A stretch of 64,000 bases of DNA from OFTM10 sp964196195. Its GTDB lineage: Bacteria > Actinomycetota > Acidimicrobiia > Acidimicrobiales > Aldehydirespiratoraceae. Position numbers and translations under genes: made by a program. Below, piece by piece: positions 33,550 through 41,664 of the stretch (positions are counted from its first letter, which is position 1; each line of letters begins with the position of its first letter). Under the pieces are notes generated by a model, which had not been told where the DNA came from, made no database searches, and saw only the letters and a program-made list of their open reading frames with translations. The stretch covers positions 67,668 through 131,667 of the forward strand of contig CAXMSE010000079.1 in the NCBI GenBank assembly GCA_964196195.1, written 5' to 3'.

Positions 33550-35058
33550 ATGCTCGCCCTGCTCGCCCAGCAAGTCCCAGACTTTGTCCGGCCGGACATC
33601 GACTGGCACGCGGCTGCCCCGGAGCTCACTCTCCTGGCCTTTGGCGCGCTCGTCACCCTGATGGACATCGTGTGGCTGGAGAAGGGGCGCAAGGTCACCG
33701 CCATCGTGGCCTCCATCGGACTTCTCGCCACCATGGTTCCCATCGTCACCCTGGCGGTCGACGGTGCCGATCGGGCGATGTTCGACGGGGCGTTCGTCGT
33801 CGACGACTATGCCCTGATCATGAAGGCCGTGTTCGTCCTCGCCGGCTATGTGGTGATCCTGCTCAGCACCAACTACATCGCTGAGGGCGACTACTGGGAG
33901 AACGAATACTACGGACTCCTGTTGAGCTCGATTCTCGGCATGATCCTCATGGCCTCGGCCCGCGACCTGATCACGATCTTCGTGGCCCTCGAGCTGCTGT
34001 CGATACCCGCCTACATGTTGGCCACCTGGCGAAAGCGCGACCTCAAGAGCAATGAGGCGGGCATGAAGTACTACCTGATGGGTGTCTTCGCCTCCTCGAT
34101 CATGCTCTACGGCATGTCCCTGCTCTACGGGGGCTCGGGTTCTACCCTGCTCACCGACATCAACGAGTCGGTCAGCGGACCCGGTGATCCGTCGGCGGTG
34201 GTGGTGCTCGGCATCATTTTTGTGATCGTCGGTTTCGCGTTCAAGGTTTCGGCGGTGCCCTTCCACACCTGGGCCCCCGACACCTACGAGGGTGCCCCCA
34301 CCCCGGTCACCGCCTTCCTCTCGGTGGCATCGAAGGCAGCCGGGTTCGTCGCCCTGATGAACATGCTGTTCGTTGGCTTCTTCGGCCGCGACGATGTCTA
34401 CGAGCCGGTGATCTGGATCCTGGCCGCGCTCTCCATGACCGTCGGCAATCTCATTGCTCTGCGCCAGACCAACATGGTGCGCATGCTCGCCTACTCAGGC
34501 GTAGCCCAAGCCGGCTACATGCTCGCCCCGCTGGCGGTTGCGAGCGACGTTCCCGACTCTGCTCTCGCCGCCACGGTGGGCTATCTCGTCATCTATGCCG
34601 CGATGAACCTCGGCGCCTTCGCCGTGGTGATTGCGGTGGCCCGCAAGACCCGAACAGCGGAGATCGACGACTATCGCGGCCTCTTCCAGTGGGCACCCGG
34701 CCTCACCGTGGCCATGACGGTGTTCCTCTTCGCCCTGGCCGGAATTCCCCCGCTCGGCGGCTGGTGGGCCAAGTTCCGAATCATGGGCGCGGTGATCGAG
34801 GCCAACACCACCGCCGGCGTGGTGATGGGGATCTTCGTGGCCGTCAACTCGGTGATAGCGCTCTACTACTACGCCCGGGTCGGCGTGAAGATGTGGGCTG
34901 AGCCCGCTCCCGAAGGCGACACCGCTCCGGTGCGGATTCCAGTGTCCATTGCCTCGGCTCTAGTGCTCACTGCCGGGGCCACCATCGCCTTCGGTGTGCT
35001 GCCGGGTCTGGTCGGTGAGGTCACCAAGGTGAGTCTGCTCGCCGGGGTCGGCGGCTGA
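33550..35058 (+). CDS. nuoN: NADH-quinone oxidoreductase subunit N (complex I-2)
   Basis: The 502-residue pump has VALELLSIPAYMLATW and FHTWAPDTYEGAPTPVTAFL. It is shorter than NuoN1 by about 63 residues. It starts six bases after the nuoM2 stop and is followed after seven bases by the MidA-like methyltransferase gene, so that gene is probably co-transcribed. Confidence 0.95.
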   Translation: MLALLAQQVPDFVRPDIDWHAAAPELTLLAFGALVTLMDIVWLEKGRKVTAIVASIGLLATMVPIVTLAVDGADRAMFDGAFVVDDYALIMKAVFVLAGYVVILLSTNYIAEGDYWENEYYGLLLSSILGMILMASARDLITIFVALELLSIPAYMLATWRKRDLKSNEAGMKYYLMGVFASSIMLYGMSLLYGGSGSTLLTDINESVSGPGDPSAVVVLGIIFVIVGFAFKVSAVPFHTWAPDTYEGAPTPVTAFLSVASKAAGFVALMNMLFVGFFGRDDVYEPVIWILAALSMTVGNLIALRQTNMVRMLAYSGVAQAGYMLAPLAVASDVPDSALAATVGYLVIYAAMNLGAFAVVIAVARKTRTAEIDDYRGLFQWAPGLTVAMTVFLFALAGIPPLGGWWAKFRIMGAVIEANTTAGVVMGIFVAVNSVIALYYYARVGVKMWAEPAPEGDTAPVRIPVSIASALVLTAGATIAFGVLPGLVGEVTKVSLLAGVGG

Positions 35059-35065
35059 GTAGTCG

Positions 35066-36112
35066 ATGAACGGCGCGCTGCTCCCTGATCGGCTGCGGCG
35101 CCAGATCGCCGAAACGGGCCCGATGTCGGTGTCGGCCTTCGTCGACGCGGCTCTCTACGACCCGACCGACGGGTTCTACACCTCTGGTGGCAGAGCCGGG
35201 CGCCGGGGCGATTTCCTCACCGCTCCGGAGGTGGGCCCTCTCTTCGGAGCCGTCATCGCCCGAGCCCTCGACACCTGGTGGGAGGCCGCGGGACGCCAAG
35301 ATCGCTTCGATGTGGTGGAGTATGGAGCCGGGCCCGGTGCCCTCGCCCGTTCGGTGCTGGCGGCCGAGCCGGCCTGCCTTGTAGCGGAGGCGCTCACCTG
35401 GACGATGGTGGAACGGTCTGAATCCCAGCGCACCCAACACCTCGTCCACCGGGTGGTCACAAGTGTTGCCGAATTGGCTGCCGATGCGGCTGATGCCTCC
35501 GTCGTCCTTGCCAACGAACTCCTCGACAACCTGCCCTTCGACATAGTCGAGCTCACCGCCGATGGCTGGCACGAACTGGTGGTCGACGTCGGCCCCGATG
35601 AACGGTTCGTCGAGCAGCTTGGTCGCCCGGTCGAGCCGCCCACAGTGCCGGAGGACACCGCCATCGGCGCCCGCCTTCCGGTTCAGGAAGCGGCGCGCGA
35701 GTGGGTTGGAGAGATGCACCGCCGCCACCCCGGTGCTCGCGTCGTGGTGTTCGACTATTGCGCCACCAGCGCCGAGCTCATCGACCGCGGGCCGGGCTGG
35801 CTCCGATCGTTTCGCCACCACGACGATGCTCGGCGATGGCTCGACGACCCCGGTTCGGCCGATATCACCAGCGACGTCGACCTGGATCAGCTGCAGCTGC
35901 GTCATGAGGCGGATTCGGTGCGTTCTCAAGCCGGGTTCCTGAAGGCTCACGGAATCGATGATCTGGTGGAGGAGGGTCGGACTGCTTGGGCCGAAGGAGC
36001 TCATCGCAGCGATCTTCCGGCCATTCGGGGCCGGAGCCGGATAGTCGAGGCCGAGGCACTGCTCGATATGGCAGGGATGGGTGCGTTCTCGGTGCTGGAG
36101 TGGTGTCCCTAG
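35066..36112 (+). CDS. MidA/NDUFAF7-family SAM-dependent methyltransferase
   Basis: The 348-residue protein has the family signature GDFLTAPEVGPLFGAVIA (about 50-67), a SAM-binding run VVEYGAGPGALARS (about 90-103) and the later LANELLDNLPFDIVEL (about 151-166). In mitochondria NDUFAF7 dimethylates Arg85 of the 49-kDa subunit of complex I during assembly. Here the gene follows nuoN2 by seven bases, and NuoD2 has that arginine. The likely role is maturation of complex I-2. The family assignment is firm; the target is inferred. The start is weakly supported by ribosome-site sequence. Confidence 0.88.
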   Translation: MNGALLPDRLRRQIAETGPMSVSAFVDAALYDPTDGFYTSGGRAGRRGDFLTAPEVGPLFGAVIARALDTWWEAAGRQDRFDVVEYGAGPGALARSVLAAEPACLVAEALTWTMVERSESQRTQHLVHRVVTSVAELAADAADASVVLANELLDNLPFDIVELTADGWHELVVDVGPDERFVEQLGRPVEPPTVPEDTAIGARLPVQEAAREWVGEMHRRHPGARVVVFDYCATSAELIDRGPGWLRSFRHHDDARRWLDDPGSADITSDVDLDQLQLRHEADSVRSQAGFLKAHGIDDLVEEGRTAWAEGAHRSDLPAIRGRSRIVEAEALLDMAGMGAFSVLEWCP

Positions 36113-36136
36113 AGCGGCTGGCCCCCAAGCGGCGCC

Positions 36137-36142
36137 TACACT
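36137..36142 (+). promoter_or_regulatory. -10 box (TACACT) for the TetR gene
   Basis: TACACT ends seven bases before the ATG at 36150. This spacing gives a leaderless transcript and supports the ATG chosen for the regulator. Confidence 0.5.
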
Positions 36143-36149
36143 CCATGCC

Positions 36150-36785
36150 ATGGCCGTCACGGAGCGTGTGCCTCTCACCCGTCATCGGGTCGCCGGGGCG
36201 GCGCTCGACCTGATCGACGCCCAGGGGCTCGATGGATTGAGTATGCGCAAGCTCGGGGTATCGCTCGGGGTTGAGGCGATGTCGCTCTACAACCATGTGT
36301 CCAGCAAGGACGACCTACTCCTGGCCGTCACCGATGAGCTGTACGTGAAGATCTTGGTGAGCTATGGCGAGCCGGCCGGCGATTGGCGGGTCAAGGCCCG
36401 TCGGATGGCTGCCGGCTATGTCCACATCGCAGGTGAGCACCCCAACGCGATCCCTCTCCTCGTGGAGCGACCGGTGTCCACCCCCCGAGGCCAGGAGTTC
36501 ATGAGCAGGGTGGTGGGGATATTCGACGATGCCACCGACGATATGCGCCTCGCAGCCCTGGCCTTCTCGGTGGCGTCGAGCTGGGTCGTCGGCACCCTGG
36601 TGCAGGAACAGAACATGGTGCGCCAGCTCGCGGTGGATGCCACGGCCTCCGCACCCGAGCTTGAAGATCCCACCATGGCCCGCTTCCGGGAAGCGTACGC
36701 AAGCCTCTTGTCGAGTGAGGAACGAGTGGTTGACGGGCTCGAGGCGGTGCTCGACGGTATCGAGCGCCGCTACTTCTCGGCCTGA
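36150..36785 (+). CDS. TetR-family transcriptional regulator
   Basis: This 211-residue protein starts with a TetR helix-turn-helix (about residues 12-55), including LSMRKLGVSLGVEAMSLYNHV. The C-terminal part resembles the tetracycline-repressor C-terminal class and would bind a small ligand. I chose ATG 36150 because a -10 box lies seven bases upstream; an in-frame upstream ATG adds 23 residues with no TetR match. No divergent target gene is adjacent, so its regulon is unknown. It ends 16 bases inside the end of the convergent lipoprotein gene. Confidence 0.85.
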   Translation: MAVTERVPLTRHRVAGAALDLIDAQGLDGLSMRKLGVSLGVEAMSLYNHVSSKDDLLLAVTDELYVKILVSYGEPAGDWRVKARRMAAGYVHIAGEHPNAIPLLVERPVSTPRGQEFMSRVVGIFDDATDDMRLAALAFSVASSWVVGTLVQEQNMVRQLAVDATASAPELEDPTMARFREAYASLLSSEERVVDGLEAVLDGIERRYFSA

Positions 36786-38152
36786 GTCGGTTCGCTCCCA
36801 GGGGGCGCCGGTGGCGGCGCGGGGAGAGAACGACTTCGGTTGCGGCGCCAGATCCAGACGCCGATCAGGGCGAACGGGCTGAACGGTAGAGCCGCACCTA
36901 GTGCCAAGAGTAGGATGCTGGCGACGATGGCGAGGGCGGTAACCGCCCCCGAGAAGGCATCGAAGAACCCGGGAAGGGGCTCGTCGGAGTCGGCGAGCAG
37001 CACGGCATCGGAACGAGCGGACACCTCGGCGTCGGGATTGTCGCCCGGTGTGGCGCTTGCGACGACGTCGAGGAACAACCCGCTGCGGGCATCTCGGCGC
37101 CGCACCCGACCATCATCGAGATCGAGCTCGACGATCGCCACCACCCGATCACCGGGAGCGAGCAGGGCGAGTTCGCCGCTGCGCACGGTGAAGTCGGCGG
37201 TGCGAAGGCGAAGGGCCTCTGATTCGATCTCGAGGTCGATGAGATCGGCATCACCGACGTTCTCGATCTCGATGCACCACACAGCCGATCCGTCGCGGGA
37301 AGTGGCCAGTTCGGTGGAACCGGGGCAGGCGGACGCCTCGTCGTCGCCGAGCCAACTCTCCACGGCCAGTTCGGCGGGCAGGGTCTCGATGCCCTTCTCG
37401 GTGATCGTTACGGTGATGGTGGCCAGGCTCACCTGGTCGCGAAGGGTGCGCAGTTGGCCCCTGAGGGTCTCGAGTGTGGTTTCGCGGTCGAGGAGTTGGC
37501 GCTCTAGGTCGGCGATGATGTTGATGTCGCCTGCATTCTCAAGGAAACCTCTCAGCCGGAGCACGCTGGCCTCCGAGGTGCTGATCCGGCTCTCGAGATC
37601 GACCACCCGATCGGTGACGTCGTCGGCGGAGATGGTCTGGTCGACGAGCTCACCGACCCCCGCCAGTTGCTCGAGCGCGGTATCGAAGTCGGCGGGCAGG
37701 ATCTTGAAGGTGAGTACGGTGCGAGGCGACGGGTCGACGGTTGTGCTCTGGCCGAACACGATCCCGCCCAGGCTCTGCACGATCAGGGTTGCCTCCCGGC
37801 CCGCGGCGGCCACATCGGCCACCGCCACCCCGATCGTTGCTCGAAACACGATGTCACGCCCGATGTCGGCACCGGTGAGGGCGGTGGGAACCGCGAGCCC
37901 TGGTTCGGCTTCGCCTTCGGCATCGTCGCCGTCGGCCGCCGGTTCTTGGGGGGCACCGGAACTGTCGCTGGCATTGCCGCCAGCATCTGAGTCGTCTCCG
38001 CTGTCGTCGCCTGCATCATCACCGAAGTCAGCGGAGGAGGCGGTATCGCCGGCACTACTGTCATCGCCGCCGTCGGAGCAGCTGGCCGCGAGCACCGCTG
38101 CGATCAACAGCAATGGCAGCCAGAATCGCAGGGTCCGCCGTTTGGTCGTCAT
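36770..38152 (-). CDS. DUF4349-type lipoprotein
   Basis: The 460-residue protein has a signal peptide ending in LAASC (lipobox) followed by an Asp/Ser/Ala-rich linker of about 70 residues. The DUF4349 region follows, including DVTDRVVDLESRISTSEASV and a coiled-coil-like segment, then a beta-rich part. The C-terminal about 60 residues hold one transmembrane helix and a short basic, Pro-rich tail. So it may be anchored at both ends. Function in this family is unknown. ATG 38152 has GGGAGG seven bases upstream; a TTG two codons earlier is less likely. Confidence 0.8.
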   Translation of the reverse strand: MTTKRRTLRFWLPLLLIAAVLAASCSDGGDDSSAGDTASSADFGDDAGDDSGDDSDAGGNASDSSGAPQEPAADGDDAEGEAEPGLAVPTALTGADIGRDIVFRATIGVAVADVAAAGREATLIVQSLGGIVFGQSTTVDPSPRTVLTFKILPADFDTALEQLAGVGELVDQTISADDVTDRVVDLESRISTSEASVLRLRGFLENAGDINIIADLERQLLDRETTLETLRGQLRTLRDQVSLATITVTITEKGIETLPAELAVESWLGDDEASACPGSTELATSRDGSAVWCIEIENVGDADLIDLEIESEALRLRTADFTVRSGELALLAPGDRVVAIVELDLDDGRVRRRDARSGLFLDVVASATPGDNPDAEVSARSDAVLLADSDEPLPGFFDAFSGAVTALAIVASILLLALGAALPFSPFALIGVWIWRRNRSRSLPAPPPAPPGSEPTQAEK

Positions 38153-38264
38153 GATCAAGCCTCCCGAGAATCAGTGCGTGTCAGACGTTCAGCCGACAAC
38201 CCTGGTTCCCGACAATCTTCCCGCCGTGATGATTCGACACTATGTGAGTTCGGGCGCCAGGCGC

Positions 38265-39002
38265 CTACTCGGTGTGTACGAGGCGAAAACCTTCGACGAA
38301 CTCGGCGTCACAACCGGCATCGCGGGCCGCGGTGGAACACCAGGTGCGGATCATCTCCGGGAGGGCTTCGGCTCGAGGATCGTTCTGGCTGTGGTGCTCG
38401 AGCAGGGCTTCGATCTTGCGTTCGATGGCGGCGGAGATGTCGACGAAGAGGTTGTTGTCGGAGCCGGCCATCAGCCACAGGCGCGGCACCGAATGAGGCA
38501 GGTGTCCTTCGGCCAGAAGCTCGGGGAACGAATGCCCGTTGCGGGAGTCGGGGTACACCGCGGCCACGACCGCCTCGCCGGTGGCGAGATGATCAGGATG
38601 CGATGCGTAGATACGGCCCCAGTTGCGCTCCGGTGTTTGGCTGATCACAAGATCGGGCTTCACGATCCGGATGATGCGAGAGATCGCCTTGCGCAACTCG
38701 AGGCTGGCCACGATCGCGCCGTCGGGGAAGCCGAGCCAATGGATCTCGGTGACGCCCACCACCTTGGCGGCCGCGGTCTGTTCGGCCTGGCGGATCTCGG
38801 TGAGCTCGGCGGGAATGAGATCGGCGGGCTCGCCGGCCTGGCCACTCGTGACCAACGCGTAGACCACCTCCACGCCATGGTCGGTGAAAGAGGCGACGGT
38901 GCCCGCGGTACCGAAGTCGATGTCGTCGGGATGGGCCACGATGACCAGCACCTTGGTGGGGATTCGGTCGTCGTCACTGTGAATGAGCTCGGTCAGCGTC
39001 AT
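38265..39002 (-). CDS. PIG-L/LmbE-family deacetylase
   Basis: The 245-residue protein has the zinc motif AHPDDIDFG (about 23-31) and the later ligand motif SHPDH. Family members remove acetyl groups from N-acetylglucosamine-type substrates; in actinobacteria they include mycothiol enzymes such as MshB and Mca, but this one is shorter and its substrate cannot be told. I chose ATG 39002 because a TACACT -10 box lies six bases upstream; a GTG 36 bases earlier would place that box inside the gene. Confidence 0.85.
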   Translation of the reverse strand: MTLTELIHSDDDRIPTKVLVIVAHPDDIDFGTAGTVASFTDHGVEVVYALVTSGQAGEPADLIPAELTEIRQAEQTAAAKVVGVTEIHWLGFPDGAIVASLELRKAISRIIRIVKPDLVISQTPERNWGRIYASHPDHLATGEAVVAAVYPDSRNGHSFPELLAEGHLPHSVPRLWLMAGSDNNLFVDISAAIERKIEALLEHHSQNDPRAEALPEMIRTWCSTAARDAGCDAEFVEGFRLVHTE

Positions 39003-39008
39003 CGGGGA

Positions 39009-39014
39009 AGTGTA
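39009..39014 (-). promoter_or_regulatory. -10 box (TACACT, minus strand) for the PIG-L gene
   Basis: On the minus strand TACACT ends exactly six bases before ATG 39002. This supports a leaderless transcript and decides the start. Confidence 0.5.
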
Positions 39015-39078
39015 CTGAGCCGGAAGTCGGGGTCTCACCGATCAGGCGAGTAAGACCCACGTGGGCACCGTTCACCTC

Positions 39079-39084
39079 TAGACT
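39079..39084 (+). promoter_or_regulatory. -10 box (TAGACT) for the HD-domain gene
   Basis: TAGACT ends nine bases before GTG 39094. With the PIG-L box at 39009-39014 it marks a short divergent promoter region. Confidence 0.45.
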
Positions 39085-39093
39085 TTTCGAGCC

Positions 39094-39873
39094 GTGCCCA
39101 CCACCGCCATTCCTGCTGCTGCTCTTTCGGAGCTACTCACCGCCGCCGACGTGTCGCGCTCGCTGTGGGCCGCGATCGACAGTGGTGCGATGGATGAGCT
39201 CGTACCGGAACTCGCGGCCCTGCGGATGGAGCAGGATCCGGTCCACCGCCACAAGGACGTCCTCGCCCACACGGTTGCCGTGGTCGCCAAGACGCCCGAC
39301 GATCTGGTGGTGAGGCTCGCCGCCTTGTTCCACGATATAGCCAAGCCGCGAACGCGCAGCTTCGAGCACGGCGGGGTCACCTTCCGCCACCACGAGGTGG
39401 TGGGCGGGCGAATGGCGAAGAAGAGGCTGGCGGCGCTCGGCTACCCCGAGGCCGTAGTTGAAGATGTCGCCGAGTTGGTTCGGCTCTCGGGCCGATTCAA
39501 GGGTTATGCCGATGGCTGGTCCGACGGGGCCATCCGGCGCTACGCAAGAGACGCCGGCCCCCTGCTCGGTCGACTCAACGCGCTCATCAGGTCGGACTCC
39601 ACCACCCGCAACCAGGCCAAGGCCGATGCCCTCCAGGCCCTGATCGACGATCTCGAGCAGCGCATCGCCGAACTCGCCGAGGAAGATCGGCGCGCCGCGG
39701 AACGACCCCAGATCGACGGGGCGACGGTGATGGCTCATCTGGGGCTCGAGCCCGGGCCAGAGGTGGGCCAGATCATGAAGTGGCTGCTCGAGCTCAAGCG
39801 CAGCGAGGGAGAACTACCCGAGACCGAGCTGATGGAGCGACTCGACTCCTACTGGGCGTCGCGCCAGGGCTGA
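39094..39873 (+). CDS. Stand-alone HD-domain protein resembling the C-terminal half of CCA-adding enzyme
   Basis: The 259-residue protein has an HD metal-phosphohydrolase domain: HRHKDVLAHT (51-60), LFHDIAKPRT (78-87, H80/D81) and a later FRHHEVVGG. The C-terminal part continues like the RNA-binding end of actinobacterial tRNA nucleotidyltransferase (PcnA/Cca). The N-terminal nucleotidyltransferase domain of that family is absent, and none is encoded upstream. It could act as a phosphodiesterase or phosphatase. GTG start with a -10 box nine bases upstream. Confidence 0.8.
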   Translation: MPTTAIPAAALSELLTAADVSRSLWAAIDSGAMDELVPELAALRMEQDPVHRHKDVLAHTVAVVAKTPDDLVVRLAALFHDIAKPRTRSFEHGGVTFRHHEVVGGRMAKKRLAALGYPEAVVEDVAELVRLSGRFKGYADGWSDGAIRRYARDAGPLLGRLNALIRSDSTTRNQAKADALQALIDDLEQRIAELAEEDRRAAERPQIDGATVMAHLGLEPGPEVGQIMKWLLELKRSEGELPETELMERLDSYWASRQG

Positions 39874-39979
39874 CCCCGGGCGCTTCGATGGCGCCTTCGA
39901 GAATCGAACTGCCGTGCGCTCAAGCCCGGTCGGTCCCGACCGACAGGCACAGCGATACCACGACCGTGAGGTGATCAGA

Positions 39980-40987
39980 ATGGCAGCCGTCACCACCCCG
40001 TTGATCCAGGACCACGCATCGGCTCATTGCCCTGCGACCGTGAGCGTGATCGTTTGTGCCCACGCCGAGGAGCGGTGGGACGACATAGCCCGCGCCATCA
40101 CGTCACTGGCCCAGCAGAGCCACGCCCCTGATCAGGTGGTTCTTGTAATCGATCACAACGACGACCTGCTGGAACGAGCGGCCAACACCTATTCGGGACG
40201 TTTCGGCGAGTCGCGTCAGCTGCGGATCGATGTGGTCACCAACACCGACAAGCAGGGTCTGGCCGGTGCCCGGGATTCTGGTGTGGTGTGGTGTGACGGC
40301 GATGTCGTCGCATTCCTCGACAACGATGCCAGCGTCGCCAACCCCAACTGGATCGCCATGATGCTGGCTGCCTATGTCGACAGTGACGTGGCGGGCGTGG
40401 GTGGGGGAGCGATGCCGATTTGGTCGGGAACCGAGCAACCCGAGTGGTTCCCTTCGGAATTCGGCTGGGTAGTCGGCTGCTCATACCTCGGCTTGCCCAG
40501 CGAACCCGCCGAGGTGCGCAACCTGATCGGCTGCAACATGTCGTTCCGCCGTGAGGTGTTCGAGACGATCGGTGGGTTTTCCGTCGGCGCTGAGCGGCCC
40601 GAGAGAAGCCCCGTCAGAGGTAGGGAGACCGAGTACTGCATCCGACTTCATCAGCGTTTCCCCGAGGCCCGGCTCGTATTCGACCCTCGTCTCGATGTCG
40701 TACACCGGGTCTCTCCGGATCGACGAGAGTTCAGATACTTCAGGTCGAGGTGTTGGGCCCAAGGCGTGGCGAAGGCGCTCGTCGCCCGCAATGTCGGCTC
40801 CCATGATGGCCTCGCGGCCGAGCGCACCTATGCCCGGAAGGTGCTTCCGATGGGTGTGGCGCGTGGCATCGGGGAGGGCCTCCGAGGCCAGTCCAGCGGA
40901 TTCCGTCGTGCCGGCGCGATAGTGCTCGGTCTGATGTGGGCCACCGCGGGATACGCCCGGGGTCGAGTGGCCCGTGCCGCCGCTTGA
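39980..40987 (+). CDS. Family 2 glycosyltransferase
   Basis: The 335-residue protein has a GT-A type N-terminal domain: TVSVIVCAHAEERWDD at the start, and VVAFLDNDASVANPNW (metal-binding Asp cluster) in the middle. GCNMSFRREVFETIGGF and GRETEYCIRL complete the acceptor side. A hydrophobic segment near the C-terminus may bind the membrane. It probably adds a sugar to a cell-surface glycan or lipid. I chose ATG 39980, with GAGGTG about six bases upstream, over an in-frame GTG 66 bases earlier. Confidence 0.85.
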   Translation: MAAVTTPLIQDHASAHCPATVSVIVCAHAEERWDDIARAITSLAQQSHAPDQVVLVIDHNDDLLERAANTYSGRFGESRQLRIDVVTNTDKQGLAGARDSGVVWCDGDVVAFLDNDASVANPNWIAMMLAAYVDSDVAGVGGGAMPIWSGTEQPEWFPSEFGWVVGCSYLGLPSEPAEVRNLIGCNMSFRREVFETIGGFSVGAERPERSPVRGRETEYCIRLHQRFPEARLVFDPRLDVVHRVSPDRREFRYFRSRCWAQGVAKALVARNVGSHDGLAAERTYARKVLPMGVARGIGEGLRGQSSGFRRAGAIVLGLMWATAGYARGRVARAAA

Positions 40988-41076
40988 TTCGGCTGCTACC
41001 GCTCAAATCGAGTGGAGTTGAGCCGACTATTCAATGAGGTGCGCTGGTACTCGGCGCGGCAGCCGAAAGGACAAGC

Positions 41077-41583
41077 ATGAGGCGAGCAACGATCGTGATG
41101 GCCAGCATTCTGGCGCTGGTGGCCTCGGCCTGCGGAGGAAGCGCGGAAGAAGATTTCCGCGCCGACATGGTCGACAGTGGGTTGATGACCAACGACAACG
41201 TCGATTGTGTTCTCACCGCCTTCGCGGAGAATGGCATCAGCGTCGACAGCATCTCCGACGGTGTGCTCGGCGATGCCGACATTCCTGAGGATGCCCAGGA
41301 GGCGGTGTTCGGATGCCTGGCCCCCGGGCTCGGTGACCTGCTCGACGATGTCGACTCCGATGTCGACTCCGATCTCTTTGGCAGCGACGACTCCGACGCC
41401 AACACCAGGGGCGATGATCCGGTGCTCGATGTCCTCTGGGACGCGTGTGCGGGCGGCGACGGCCAGGCCTGCGACGACCTCTACTTCGATTCGCCGTTCG
41501 GAAGCGACTATGAACGATTCGGCGATACCTGTGGCGATCGATTCACCGAGGTTTCGGTCCTCTGTGCCAACGAACTGGGCTGA
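41077..41583 (+). CDS. Small lipoprotein with a Cys-rich C-terminal domain
   Basis: The 168-residue protein has a signal peptide ending in LVASAC, a lipobox. An Asp/Ser-rich section follows (about residues 90-110). The C-terminal 50 residues contain WDACAGGDGQACDDLYFDSP and YERFGDTCGDR, a pattern found at the C-terminus of several actinobacterial exported proteins. Function is unknown. The even number of Cys in that part suggests disulfides outside the membrane. Confidence 0.7.
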   Translation: MRRATIVMASILALVASACGGSAEEDFRADMVDSGLMTNDNVDCVLTAFAENGISVDSISDGVLGDADIPEDAQEAVFGCLAPGLGDLLDDVDSDVDSDLFGSDDSDANTRGDDPVLDVLWDACAGGDGQACDDLYFDSPFGSDYERFGDTCGDRFTEVSVLCANELG

Positions 41584-41651
41584 TCGTCACCCGGCCGACT
41601 GACCGCGATCGCCTACCGCTAATTGGCAGGCAACCGTGGGTCGGCGGGCTG

Positions 41652-41657
41652 TAACCT
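41652..41657 (+). promoter_or_regulatory. -10 box (TAACCT) for asd
   Basis: TAACCT ends seven bases before ATG 41665, consistent with leaderless transcription, and supports that start over an upstream in-frame ATG at 41623. Confidence 0.5.
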
Positions 41658-41664
41658 TGAGCCC

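Noticed and set aside
36840..39053. A 737-codon open frame on the plus strand across the DUF4349 and PIG-L genes
   Set aside because: It is antisense to two genes with clear family motifs and is very Ser/Arg/Pro-rich, as expected for a shadow frame in GC-rich DNA.
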